DNA of 64,000 nt from Balanoglossus misakiensis (taxonomy: Eukaryota > Hemichordata). The notes below the pieces were generated by a model, which saw nothing but the letters and a program-made list of their open reading frames with translations, ran no database searches and was not told the origin of the DNA. Of this stretch, positions 30,176 through 40,700 are shown in pieces; position 1 is the stretch's first letter, and each line of letters opens with the position of its first letter. The stretch lies in assembly GCA_040954595.2 (NCBI GenBank), contig CM082587.2, positions 10,478,001 to 10,542,000 of the forward strand, written 5' to 3'. Position numbers and translations under genes: made by a program.

Positions 30176-30708
30176 ATGGCGGATCCAGTGATGTGTTTAC
30201 TGTATATGGTACTCTTGAATTAGCTTTTTAAACGTCGTCGACGCCGATTTCATGGGCATTTGAATGACCCGATACCCGTTTATGGTAACCTTTCATTGGA
30301 GGTTGCGATTGGAAGACTGCAGTCCATGCTACAAAATCGTCGTCAGAGGTCGAGTTTGCAATTCCTGTGTATGTGCCTTGGCCATTTCCGCGTCACTCCA
30401 ATTGTTGCCTCGAGACACTGCTTCGGCCATTGTTTTAGTAAAGTGAACCTCGACGCTTAATGCGGCGCTTAATGAGACAAACCGCATCGGCAGAGTGCGT
30501 TTAGATCGGCGTTTAGTGCGGTGTTTCTGTTCACACGTGATTTGAATCGCTGCTTAGTGCGGCGCCCCGACGAAGGTCCCACCCCTCAACACCATCCGAA
30601 AAAGACCGGCGCAGGGCCGCTCTCACCTTTTCACACGTGGCACTTACAAATTAACGCCGCCCTAGGGCCGCCGCTGGGGCTGCGTTGACGGCACCTGTGA
30701 AAGGCACT
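30176..30708 (+). repeat. 533-bp direct repeat, copy 1
   Basis: Same length and nearly same sequence as 30,900-31,432. A GAATTAG here against GAATTTG in copy 2 puts an early stop in the shared reading frame. Its 3' half has degenerate short repeats of the form GCTTAGTGCGGCG. Confidence 0.95.
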
Positions 30709-30837
30709 AAAGCTAAAACGTTCCAGGAAGACTTAAGCCGCTTGCACACGTGCCATGGTTAGGGCGCCCTTTTTGGGATTATAAAAGTTGGTAAACATTT
30801 CTTATCAGCGACTCAAATAGTTTTGCATTCACATGTG

Positions 30838-30845
30838 TATAAAAG
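30838..30845 (+). promoter_or_regulatory. Candidate TATA box before repeat copy 2
   Basis: TATAAAAG followed 55 bp later by ATG at 30900; copy 1 lacks this upstream sequence. Confidence 0.5.
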
Positions 30846-30899
30846 GGACGGGGTCATCGCCCTCTACGCACGTCAACAGCAGCGTGGCTAAAGGTCACA

Positions 30900-31184
30900 A
30901 TGGCGGATCCAGTGATGTGTTTACTGTATATGGTACTCTTGAATTTGCTTTTTAAACGTCGTCGACGCCGATTTCATGGGCATTTGAATGACCCGATACC
31001 CGTTTATGGTAACCTTTCATTGGAGGTTGCGATTGGAAGACTGCAGTCCATGCTACAAAATCGTCGTCGGAGATCGAGTTTGCAATTCCTGTGTATGTGC
31101 CTTGGCCATTTCCGCGTCACTCCAATTGTTGCCTCGAGACACTGCTTCGGCCATTGTTTTAGTAAAGTGAACCTCAACGCTTAA
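30900..31184 (+). CDS. Small uncharacterised Arg-rich protein, 94 aa
   Basis: Starts M-A-D-P-V-M-C at the ATG after a TATAAAAG box. It has a hydrophobic stretch (residues about 6-18), then K-R-R-R-R-R, then a mixed hydrophobic C-terminal part rich in Cys and His. I do not recognise a family. It may be the first exon of a longer gene: a hydrophobic start followed by a run of Arg is seen at the start of some Harbinger transposases, but nothing downstream confirms this. The same frame in the upstream repeat copy has a stop at codon 16. It could also be chance coding within a repeat. Confidence 0.35.
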   Translation: MADPVMCLLYMVLLNLLFKRRRRRFHGHLNDPIPVYGNLSLEVAIGRLQSMLQNRRRRSSLQFLCMCLGHFRVTPIVASRHCFGHCFSKVNLNA

Positions 31185-31432
31185 TGCGGCGCTTAATGAG
31201 ACAAACCGCCTCGGCAGAGTGCGTTTAAATCGGCGTTTAGTGCGGTGTTTCTGTTCACACGTGATTTGAATCGCTGCTTAGTGCGGCGCCCCGACGAAGG
31301 TCCCACCCCTCAACACCATCCGAAAAAGACCGGCGCAGGGCCGCTCTCACCTTTTCACGCGTGGCACTTACAAATTAACGCCGCCCTAGGGCCGCTGCTG
31401 GGGCCGCGTTGACGGCACGTGTGAAAGGCACT
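30900..31432 (+). repeat. 533-bp direct repeat, copy 2
   Basis: Copy 2 of the unit at 30,176-30,708, about 190 bp downstream. The pair is flanked by sequence related to 22,085-22,255, so both probably lie in one mobile element of about 1.4 kb. Confidence 0.95.
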
Positions 31433-31583
31433 TTAAACTGTTCACATATTTTATGTCAATATTTGAGTTGAGATGTTTCAGAAACCTTTCAATGGTCCCT
31501 ATGTGAATGCCTTATTTTTAGTTCCTTTGTGTTGTATCTACAAACACATAAAAGTTTCAGCTTTTGCGATCAGTCAGAGCATA

Positions 31584-31764
31584 CAGTGAAACCTGTCATT
31601 ACAGACACCTCTCTAATCAGGACACCTCTCTATTAAGGACATTTTTTCATGACAAAAGTCACAGTTTGAATAGAATACAACCTGTCTATTAAGGACACCT
31701 CCCTATTAAGGACACATTTTCCAGTCCCAGAGCTAGAGGTTTCCTTAATAGACAGGTTTCACTG
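31584..31764. mobile_element. Tc1/mariner-type MITE
   Basis: 181 bp, termini CAGTGAAACCTGTC and GACAGGTTTCACTG, flanked by TA at both ends (31582-31583, 31765-31766). It has internal direct repeats of TCTATTAAGGACACCTC. Non-coding. Confidence 0.9.
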
Positions 31765-31796
31765 TATTATCAAGCAGTCTGTTTGTCTATCGGTTG

Positions 31797-31800
<4 letters not shown>

Positions 31801-31830
<30 letters not shown>
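31801..31830. repeat. (GT)15 microsatellite
   Basis: Uninterrupted GT dinucleotides. Confidence 0.95.
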
Positions 31831-31834
<4 letters not shown>

Positions 31835-32783
31835 CATCTCCACAAAAAAATCTGTAGAACTGCATGTACTTCATGAATCACAATATACACACTGTGACTG
31901 GCTATGAGGGTAACATGTGGATGACATGATGGTGTTATAATGCTATTAAGTGCAAATGTAAAACCTGGACTACAGGCAGGATTTTTGAAAGGACGGTAAA
32001 TGTTGATGCAAAGAATGTTTGAGTCAGCCTATGCACTTGAACTCAAACATACAGAAAAATTTACAAATCTAAAAGTAACATTTTCATATGGAATTGTGTA
32101 CTTTTGAAAATCATTTCAAAATCATGTTATAGACTTGTTGAAATGAATGTTGACTACATCTGAATAAAAAGAAACATGAAATTCAAGCGATAACTAGTAT
32201 ACTTCTCTCTAGTTCACTCAAAATTTTGTATGGCTACTTGTACATAATCATGACATGATCAATAGGTCTGTTTCATGATCCCTACGTGACTTCTTGACTT
32301 GTATTCATTGGTATGAATCCACTATTTTGATTTAAAACTCCGTAAGTGCCAATCATATTCACTGAATTGAATTCCCATTTTGTTCTATTTTTGGAAAACA
32401 ACTTTTTTCCATGTATAGCTCGCGCTATTTTTACCGGGCTCATAACTTCTACCCAACATTATTTGGGCGATACTATTTTGTGGTAGGTGTCACTGCACGC
32501 CAGTCTGGTAAACATGCAGTTACTGGCCTTCTGATTTACATGTATATATTACTAGGTTCTCACATAGACTATGGTTCTCACTTGTTGCAACAGAGATATA
32601 GAAATCGAATGGTTTAGGCTGGTAAACACCGATGGATTAACTCTTAAATCCATTGTGCGTCCAAATACAGTCGAGTCGGTTTGGTCATTGTTCATGCAAC
32701 AGTAAACGCCAAATGTGACAGAAGCGTCATAGAATACACAAACAAACAAACACACAAATAAACAAACAAGCAAACAAACATTA
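31831..32783. other. No supported gene
   Basis: AT-rich sequence with an AAAC-type simple repeat at 32,740-32,780. No gene seen. Confidence 0.5.
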
Positions 32784-33042
32784 GGAACTGTTCAGAATTT
32801 ACTTCCAGGGTGGGGCCGGAGGATTTTTTATTTTCCTGGTGATTTTTTTTCACGGTCCCCCCCCCCCCCTACTGAATTGTGGAGGAAATCTGTGGTCCCC
32901 CCTTAAATTTCCTCGTTTTTTTCCATGGTCCCCCTTAAAGGATTGTGATTTTTATGTCTGTTCCCCCCTAATTTTTCTTGGAGAAAATGGGTGGTCCCCC
33001 CTCAAAATCCTCCGCCCCCGGAAGTAAATTCTGAACAGTCCC
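32784..33042. mobile_element. Short G-run MITE
   Basis: Inverted termini GGAACTGTTCAGAATTTACT and its near-complement near 33,018-33,042, with C-runs repeatedly spaced (GGTCCCCCC...) inside. Resembles the ends of copy 1 (GACCGTTCAG) but lacks the shared core. Confidence 0.75.
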
Positions 33043-35147
33043 TTTAATATTAAAGCCAACAGCTAGAACCCTGGCTTCTCTGCCAGAGGAGTGACAACAT
33101 CAACATAATGCAGATACACAAGAAATAAGCAGTATATTCCACAAGTGAAGAACCCCAGTTACAGACGTAACGAACAAACAAACTACCAACAACAAAGCAA
33201 GAAATTAAAAGTGTTAAGCGTCGTCAAAGAAAACGAAAAAGTTCTAGCATGGTGGGTAATAGACTCTCTCACAGCCCACGTTCGCTACAAGGCTCTTCAC
33301 TGATGCGCCCTCAACTGTTTAGAAAAGGAGAAGCCCCATATGGGGTTGTGTAGCGAACCTGCATGCAATCAGTCCATAAGCCTGCATGGACGGCAAGAGG
33401 GGCTGCGAGAGAGTCTAGGTGGGTAAAAGTTATTGGTACAAAACGATAAAACGACAAAACGTCTCAGACCCGCAAACACCACCAGAACACAAAACACATG
33501 CACAGAACAGTTTAAGCCGGTTGTTGTACGGAGCAGCAACAATCTGCGGTTGGGCCATCGTAGATTTTCGCTGGTGGTGAAAATAAATAAAACACGACCG
33601 AGGTTCGATTTATTCCGGATCACATGCGTTTACGGCCAGGAGAGCGCGTCAAAGTCTTCAAATGACCATGTGGTGGCGCACTTTTTTCGATTGGCTGTAT
33701 TTCAATTTGTCCGTGGTAAATTTAATGTGTGCAGGTGACCGGCCACTGAAAACCTTAGTTAAGATGAGGTGGGATGGAAAAATGTCCCATTGACTCATTT
33801 GAGCTATTTTAAAATATACGACTATTTATAAACAAAAAGAAAAAGACAAGCGCAAAAACATACCAAACCTAGTAAAGCGGGTTCAACATAACATTAACTC
33901 ATCGACTTCATATCGTCTTCATACCATGGTTTTTGCCTGCCCCGAATGCTCGTACTCGTGAAAGTTCTTGTCGTTGCAGAAGTGGTTTTGAAAGAAAGAA
34001 TTTAGTCGTCCGGGATGTTCGTGATTTTTTGAACACCAGACAATACAATGCAACCTAGTCTCCCAAAATACTTACCAGTATTGCATAATCTTACCATGGT
34101 CAGGCCTACAGTGAGCAAATTTTCAACAATATATTCTGAGTTACCGCTGATATTTGTTTTGTAGTATGGATATTAAATTATACATCCCGATACAAAACAG
34201 AATGTTATAGAATCCTTCCTGAGTGATATTGAAAAAATTACCGGAATGCTATAGCCTAATCTGTGGTTAGGGTTATTGCTATTCTTTTATATCAGTAATC
34301 GATTTTGTGGTATATCAATGTCATTTTCATAACGAAAATGAACTCGAGTCTAATGTAAACGTTACGAATTTATCGAAAGGCGCTCTGATGAATGTTAACA
34401 CGAGTGCGCAGTGACAAGACATGCATCGTGCATGACAGTGACAACAGTTCCTATAGAGCAGTTAAAAAATAAACCGGCCGTCCGTAAATTTATCAGCTAT
34501 ATTTTTTTATTTATTTAGTCACGTTTTCCCTGTTGCATGCTATTAGTTCAGGGGCCAGTTTTAGCAGTGCTCTATTGAGTACTTTCGTATCGATGGATTG
34601 AGCTCTCGTCCAATCAGAATGGCGGATGGTAGCATGATCCGACATATTGCGTATTACAATAGGGCTTCCTCATACAGGTCAGAACGGAGAGGTCATTCCT
34701 TTTATTTTAGGACGTCTCAGCTCCTTTGTCTTTTCTATTATATTTGACAAATGCGGATTGACGTTCCATTTCCACATGGCCATAACTGATATTTATTTGT
34801 ATTTCATAGCATAAGCGCTTGCTATTTGTTTTTTCGCAATTTTTTTGTAGTACAAAAACACTGAAGAAAACGAAATATTTTATTCATTCGCACTTCCAAA
34901 GAACGCCGTGACAGAATTCATCAATTTGCATTTCAGTTTGTGTGTCTTGTGTGTCTGCATTGACGTGAGGCGCATTCTCCACCTGCACACATACGTTGCA
35001 CTGCATACTTTGACTAATTAGTGTGATGTCATATTGAAGCAGGATTCTGATTGAGTAGTAACTAATTTGCATAATTGACGCACAGGTGGTGCCTCGTTTT
35101 CGTACCGCTGACCGTTGCATTTGAAAAATCATTGCAGCTTTGACGTT
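33043..35147. other. No supported gene
   Basis: Open frames on both strands (for example 33,369-33,738 and 34,884-35,213) show no motifs or splice structure. AT-rich around 34,100-34,330. Confidence 0.4.
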
Positions 35148-35186
35148 CATCAAGCATGGAGGTCCCGGTCGCCTCCATGCTTGATG
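35148..35186. repeat. Perfect 15-bp stem hairpin, 9-nt loop
   Basis: CATCAAGCATGGAGG (35148-35162), loop 35163-35171, then the exact reverse complement (35172-35186). Confidence 0.85.
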
Positions 35187-35443
35187 ATGTCGTTTCTCTG
35201 GTAAGCATGGCATTTAATGTTATTTTACAAGCACATGTACACTCCTTCTAGCAAAAACTGGTCGTGGTAGGGCGAGAGTGTCCTCCCAACATCTAAATTC
35301 TGACTTTGGGAAGCGTTACAGCGTCGAACAGTAACCTCACTGTCGCATGGAATTTATGCGTTGTTTGACACCGTGCGAGTAAATTGTACGTGGTTCGTGG
35401 CCTCGAGTCAGCTTTGTTGTTGTGGGGCAGGTGGTACCGTTGC

Positions 35444-36023
35444 ACCACAGGGGGCTCTCCCTCCGCGATTTTATTGTTTGTTTGTTTGTTGTTGTTGTTG
35501 TTGTTAGGTTAGGTTAGGTAGGTATTGAGCGCAGGCTCTTCACAGTGCCTTTAAGCTCAACTAAATATTCATCTTGGATTGTTATGCCAGTCCGGGTCTA
35601 TGAATGTAACCAACGGAGTAGTCATATTTCATTGGTTGACTACTGTTGATTGGCATAATAAACAAATAAATATTTCTTTATTAATAAATATGGTTTGTTG
35701 ACATGTAGGGGTTAGGTTATTAGGGTATATTCGACAGGTTATGGTATATTCAACGGTTAGGATTAGTGTTGGCATTTTTTCGATCCACGGTCGGTATCAC
35801 CCTCTCTTTGTGGCTTAGTGATGCCCGGGGCCGTGGATCGAAAAAAATGCCAACACTAATCCTAACCGTTGAATATACCTTAACCTGTCGAATATACCCT
35901 AACACTTACATGTCAACAAACCATATTTATTAATAAAGAAATATGTATTTGTTTATTATGCCAATCAACAACAACAAACAAACAAACAAACAATAAAATC
36001 GCGGAGGGAGAGCCCCCTGTGGT
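35444..36023. mobile_element. Large foldback element
   Basis: Outer ends ACCACAGGGGGCTCTCCCTC and its exact inverted copy; the arms run inward through ATTTTATTGTTTGTTTG and GGTTAGGATTAGTGTTGGC to a 40-nt centre (35791-35830). The left arm has about 120 bp that the right arm lacks (35,515-35,640). CACAGGGG/CCCCTGTG ends and a loose 7-bp flanking match (GTTGCAC/GTAACAC) could mean hAT ancestry. No coding. Confidence 0.85.
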
Positions 36024-36231
36024 AACACACTACAGTATAGGCCCTAACTTTTAAGGCAAAGCGATAGCGAATAAACTGACCAGAATTAGTTTTGTTGTTG
36101 GGGAGATTTTTGGCACCATTGAGACTGTTATAAGCTACCAGTGTGAGCTATGACATAGCCATTAACACGCAGCCCTGCCACGCAGAGCTTCTATGACTGG
36201 TTATTAACTTCTATGTCTATTTGATTCACAG

Positions 36232-36306
36232 ATGCTGCCTGAAATTGTCTGCATTTCAACTCGGGATTCTCTTCCTCGTCCGGGGCGAGTTTAAGACCGC
36301 TCAATG
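36232..36306 (+). other. Exon-like module a (copy A)
   Basis: GATTCACAG before and GTAAGC after give acceptor and donor. The 75 nt are open in one frame. Its donor side matches that of module b (AAGACCGCT...GTAAGCA..ACTTGCTGTATA), so a and b look like ancient duplicates. A one-base indel against copy B makes coding doubtful. Confidence 0.4.
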
Positions 36307-36774
36307 GTAAGCATGACTTGCTGTATATTTGCTTTTATCGGGCGTTGCAACCGAGACAATAGGAAGCAATGTATGTCTACGAACTAATTTACACATTCCA
36401 GTTATCAATACTTTTTTTCCCCTTCGAATTCTGGCCTCGATTGCCTGTGCTAGAAATTACTCCCATACCAATACACGAGGAGAGACTGTAATTTTGGCTG
36501 AAAGTGTGCTAGTCCAACACTATGCTTAATCAAACTGGCTAAGAGATCTGTTATTATATTAGACACATGAAGGAGAGTAATGTTGTTTAGAGTGACATAA
36601 AACAATACTTTAGGCCAGAAAGAAAAATGTAAATCATGACACAAACAGGCTGGATATTTTTTCTGACCCTACATTACACCATGTTTTGCATATTTTCACT
36701 AATTAGTATGGCCCACATAATTCTAAAGCAAGGTTGATTGGTTATTAATTAATATGCATATATTTGATTCACAG

Positions 36775-36847
36775 TCTTAAACACAGCATTTCAACGTATG
36801 CCGGAGGAGGAAGAGAATACCTAGGCCTGATCCAAGACCGCTTTCCG
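36775..36847 (+). other. Exon-like module b (copy A)
   Basis: Between TTTGATTCACAG and GTAAGC. One frame encodes L-K-H-S-I-S-T-Y-A-G-G-G-R-E-Y. All 73 nt are identical to the copy at 43,725, while flanking intron-like sequence shows several substitutions. Protein family not recognised. Confidence 0.45.
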
Positions 36848-37364
36848 GTAAGCACAACTTGCTGTATACATGCTCCATAGCTTGTTTGTAAATGCTACCC
36901 TTTCCCATCAAATAGTGAAGTCACCCTTTTAAAATTATGGTGGTGGCAAGCCACAACTGGTTATCATGGTGAGTTGGACACCACTAATAATCATTTGAAT
37001 ATTTTCCACTTGGTAACCTTTATGTACCACTATCCTCAACAATTTCAGTCAACAAGATTCATATTGCGCTGTATAGCAAGGCCAAACAATGACTGATTGA
37101 TAGGGATTTATCTGAAAATGTGACAAAATCAACAAATAAAGAATAATCAGTCACCAATCATGCATTATGTGTTATTCGAGGGAACCTGAGCGGGTCCCAT
37201 AAACCTGCCAACCCATGCTAGCCATGACTTTACAAATGTTTCCGTCATACTATGCAGAAAATTCTGGCTGCCTTAAATAGGTTTCCACTTTGTGGTAGGG
37301 GGTCAAATCTCATTGCATTCTGGGCGGAAAGTCCACAACCAACTGTAGTAAGAGATTGAAGAAA

Positions 37365-38033
37365 TGATATAATAATACTTTATTTCAGACTTTAAAAAAA
37401 AAGTCCATATACCCAAAAGAGAGAAGAAAAAAAGAAAACAAAAACACTAATGAAAATACTCTGGAAAATCTGAAACCGAGACACGCACACACAAAAAAAA
37501 AACTCTGCAAAATTACATGATATACAATTGCTTTCGCCAATGTTTGAAAAATATGCTGTCAGTCGCTCTATCTGATGAACAGATCGCATCAAGTAAAACA
37601 TTAGAAGAATTTTCGAGTCTACGCTTAAAACTGTACATATTGCGTCTAAAAACTTCACCAAGTGACAATACATGGTTTGTAGCAAACATACCCGATGCAC
37701 TGCAAAATGGCGGAAGACCGAGAAGTCTTCTCCAAACATTATTGTACATAGTTTTAAATTTTTTCATCGGTTTAACTTTAAAGGATGCCCACAAACTGCA
37801 GCAGTAAATATTACTACAATATGCCAAAATAAAACTTTCTTCACATCTTGACTACAATGTTGAAAATGCTTCAATAGCATGTTTGCTCTAACGCAAAATG
37901 CTCTTCTCTGTCGTTCAATATCTTCATTATCACAACCATCACAAGATATTACATGGCCCAGATAGGTGTGTACAGGTACAAACTTCAAAGTGATGTCATT
38001 AAGTTTAACCGAAGGAATTCTTTGAACTCTCAT
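37365..38033 (-). pseudogene. 5'-truncated LINE (non-LTR retrotransposon) tail
   Basis: Minus strand. The segment from 38,033 encodes V-P-V-H-T-Y-L-G-H-V-I and I-E-R-Q-R-R-A-F, typical of the region after the reverse transcriptase domain in Jockey/CR1-like elements (Y-L-G followed by R...A). Near 37,800-37,830 homology moves to another frame and continues as N-I-Y-C-C-S-L-W, then W-R-R-L-L-G-L-P, ending at a stop near 37,516. A 3' untranslated part with AATAAA and a TATTATTAT-like tail follows to about 37,365. It is dead by truncation and frameshift. Copy B of the duplication lacks it. Confidence 0.85.
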
Positions 38034-38168
38034 ATTTTGTATTTCATATGTTTACTGTATTTCATGACTTCCTTTGGTCAAACATTTCTGTCTCTGTAGT
38101 TATTTTTTCTGTTAAAAAGTTCAAGAATGACCCATCATCATTTTAGCTTATGAACTCCCATTTCTTTA

Positions 38169-38918
38169 GGCTGCATTCACAAACACCTCTGGAGGGGGGG
38201 GGGGGGGCAGGAGAATTGAGGGGGGGATTTGAAAAAATTGAGGGTATGTAAGGGGGGGATTTGAAATAATTTAGGGACTGAAAGGGGGGGACTTGAAAAC
38301 TTTGACGACTAAATATTTATTTTGAGTCCACAAAAATGCAGTTTCGCGCCCTTTATTTTACAAAATTTTCTAACCCCCTCCATTCATCAGCACCTTTCTA
38401 TCATTGACTGGTTTGTCTAGTGTTCCAGGTCAGGGGATTTGCCCCCACCCCATGATAACTTTGAGCGGCGACGGTTAAATTTGTCCTCCCCAACATACCG
38501 GTAGTTGAGTTAATTTGCTTTTGCCGGGTTCATTAAAATGCAGCTTTGAGCTCTGTATTTTATAAAATTTTCTTACGTAGGAGGGGGACACCCCCTCCCA
38601 CCCCCTTCAATTCTCGGTTTACAATGTCTCCCAACACAGAATACAAATACTTAAAAATAAAAACAATGTTCAGTGAGGGGGTACATCAGTTTCAAATTCT
38701 TTTCATGGGAGCGCTGTTTTTCTTTTTTTACAAGATAGATAGGTGATGTGTTTTGCTCTGTGAAAGAAAATGGGTGGGGGGGGGGATTTGAAAATTTTAG
38801 CAGTTCGGAAGGGGGGATTTGAAAATATTTCAGGTTGTTGAGGGGGGCATGTGAAAATTAACGGTAAAAAAATTGAATTCTCCCGTCCCCCCCTCCAGAG
38901 GTGTTTGTGAATGCAGCC
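38169..38918. mobile_element. G-run MITE, copy 2
   Basis: 750 bp, termini GGCTGCATTCACAAACACCT and its inverted copy, flanked by TTA (38166-38168, 38919-38921). Subterminal G-runs alternate with ATTTGAAAA, likely repeated protein-binding sites. The core shares AAATGCAGTTTCGCGCCC and GGTTTGTCTAG with copy 1. The TTA duplication fits the PIF/Harbinger superfamily. Confidence 0.88.
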
Positions 38919-38921
38919 TTA

Positions 38922-39538
38922 ACATGGCAAAAATCGGCCATCTTGAAATTGTCGACCGTATGAGTTTTTCATCACTCATTTAGGGTAGCTTAAAACGTAT
39001 TTAAAGTAGGGAGAATTGTATAGGCATGACTTGGGCTATAAATTTGATTTAATTGCTACATGCCTATTGTTCACAAGCAGCTGACTGTACTGAAGGACTG
39101 GAAGTTATGTGTACTTATTTTACATATTCAATATTTGTAATTAGACCATGTGATGTATATCTTGGGGATTGCTCGATCGCAATGTCTCTGCTGGTACAAT
39201 GTCCTTTTATCATGTAATATGGTAGTAATTGTAAGTGTGTGCGGCATTTGTAAATTATTTACAATTTATAAATTATTTGTAAGTTTCTTCATTCTCAAAT
39301 TGCTTGCCCAATTGCATTAAACTTTAAATTTTGGTATGATTTTGAGTAGGCTTTCTGTTTCAAAATTATTTTCTACACTTTTGAAATTTTTTGGTAAAAT
39401 GATGTAATTCGGTTGACAGGATTTGCACCATACCTCTAAATCATGAAGTACATGTATCAGAATTGCATCGGCACCCCCAAACAAAATTCTAGTCACCCTT
39501 GCCATGTAATATTAGCCATTGATGTCGGAAAGTTACAA
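38922..39538. other. Flank of duplication A, no gene
   Basis: AT-rich, collinear with 45,018-45,640. No coding evidence. Confidence 0.5.
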
Positions 39539-40700
39539 AAATGTGTTGTCCAAGCACGTTGAAGGTACAAGTGGTTTTTACACAGGGCAGTAGGTGGGAG
39601 TTTGTCTAAATGAAGTTGTCATTGCCAAAATATGCAAATGAGCTGGGAAAGTGTCAAATTTGTCAAAACTCAGGAACTCAAAAACTACTGGGTAAATTGC
39701 TTTCAAATTCAAAATTGATATGCATGTAACTTATGGTAACCCCACACAGCCCTATATGTTGTCAGCTTATGTGAATTTCCAATTTTTATGCATTTTTTGT
39801 CTGCACATTATCGGTAAAAAAAATACTTTTCTGGAAGTGATCAGCTGACTTGTTTGAAATTTAGTATGAAGCTTCACAGGTGATCTGAGTTACCATAGTT
39901 TTGATTAAAGTGTTGCAAAATTTGTGTATTTTAATTTTGGAGCAATTTTTAGGTCCTATGGCATTTGGTTTGTGTGTATATATATATACGATTGGGACCT
40001 TAAGGAATGACATGCATCTGTATGTATGAATGAACGGATGAAAACTGCTGCACGTATCACTTCCATATTTAGTGTGTAGATGCAGTCGGAGCTGTAGGTG
40101 GGATTTTGTTCAAATGAAGTTGTCATTGCCAAAAGTATTACCTGTGAAAATGTGAAATTGGTCAAAAGTCAGAAACTCAACAACCACTGGTCAGATTGAT
40201 CTGAAAACCGGTATGTCAATGAACCCCACACAGTCCTGTATGTTTTGAGCTAATATTATGAATTTTCTAATGTTTATTAATTTTTTTGTCTTTTTCCACA
40301 TTATTGGTAAAAAAAAATCTTCACTTCTGAAAGCGATAGTCCGACTCCTTCAAAATTTAGTATGAAGCTTCCTATAGGTGGTCCGAGTTTCCATAGTTTT
40401 TGTTCAATTTGTTGTAAAATAGGCATATTTATAATTTTGAGCATTTTTGCCAATTTTGGTCAGAATGCTTTGCAATTTGGTAGGCAGATTCCCAGGGGTA
40501 ACCCAAGTAAGATGTCGTAAAAATTGTTAAAACTGCGTGCTTGTGTTATTGAGCATATTTTTGGCAATCTCTGCCAAAAACTGTTTTCTCTTAAACCGTT
40601 CAAGCCGTTGTCAGATTGCTTTGAACTTTTTTGATGGCTTTGAAATATGGTAGGAATATTCCTAGGGGTAACCAATTTTGTTATGATTGCTTTGGAAGTT
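39539..40700. repeat. Dispersed AT-rich repeat family, two adjoining copies
   Basis: Shared phrases: AAGTTGTCATTGCCAAAA, AAATTTAGTATGAAGCTTC, GTAACCCAAGTAAGATG. The second copy starts near 39,948 with a short inverted pair (AGGTCC.AT...GGGACCT). Other copies at 45,640-46,830, 47,548-47,990, 48,226-49,130, 50,500-50,960 and 52,190-52,620. Confidence 0.85.

Larger units (their letters stand above)
36183..39600. repeat. Segmental duplication, copy A
   Basis: Collinear with 42,421-45,700. Shared blocks include TCTATGTCTATTTGATTCA, the two exon-like modules, GCTAGCCATGACTTTAC, and the flank TTATGAACTCCCATTTCTTT. Relative to B it lacks about 110 bp (at 36,451) and about 630 bp (at 36,657), has about 240 bp more near 36,960-37,200, and carries the LINE fragment. 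Confidence 0.9.

Noticed and set aside
33369-33738. Overlapping open frames on both strands
   Set aside because: No family resemblance or splice structure; likely chance.
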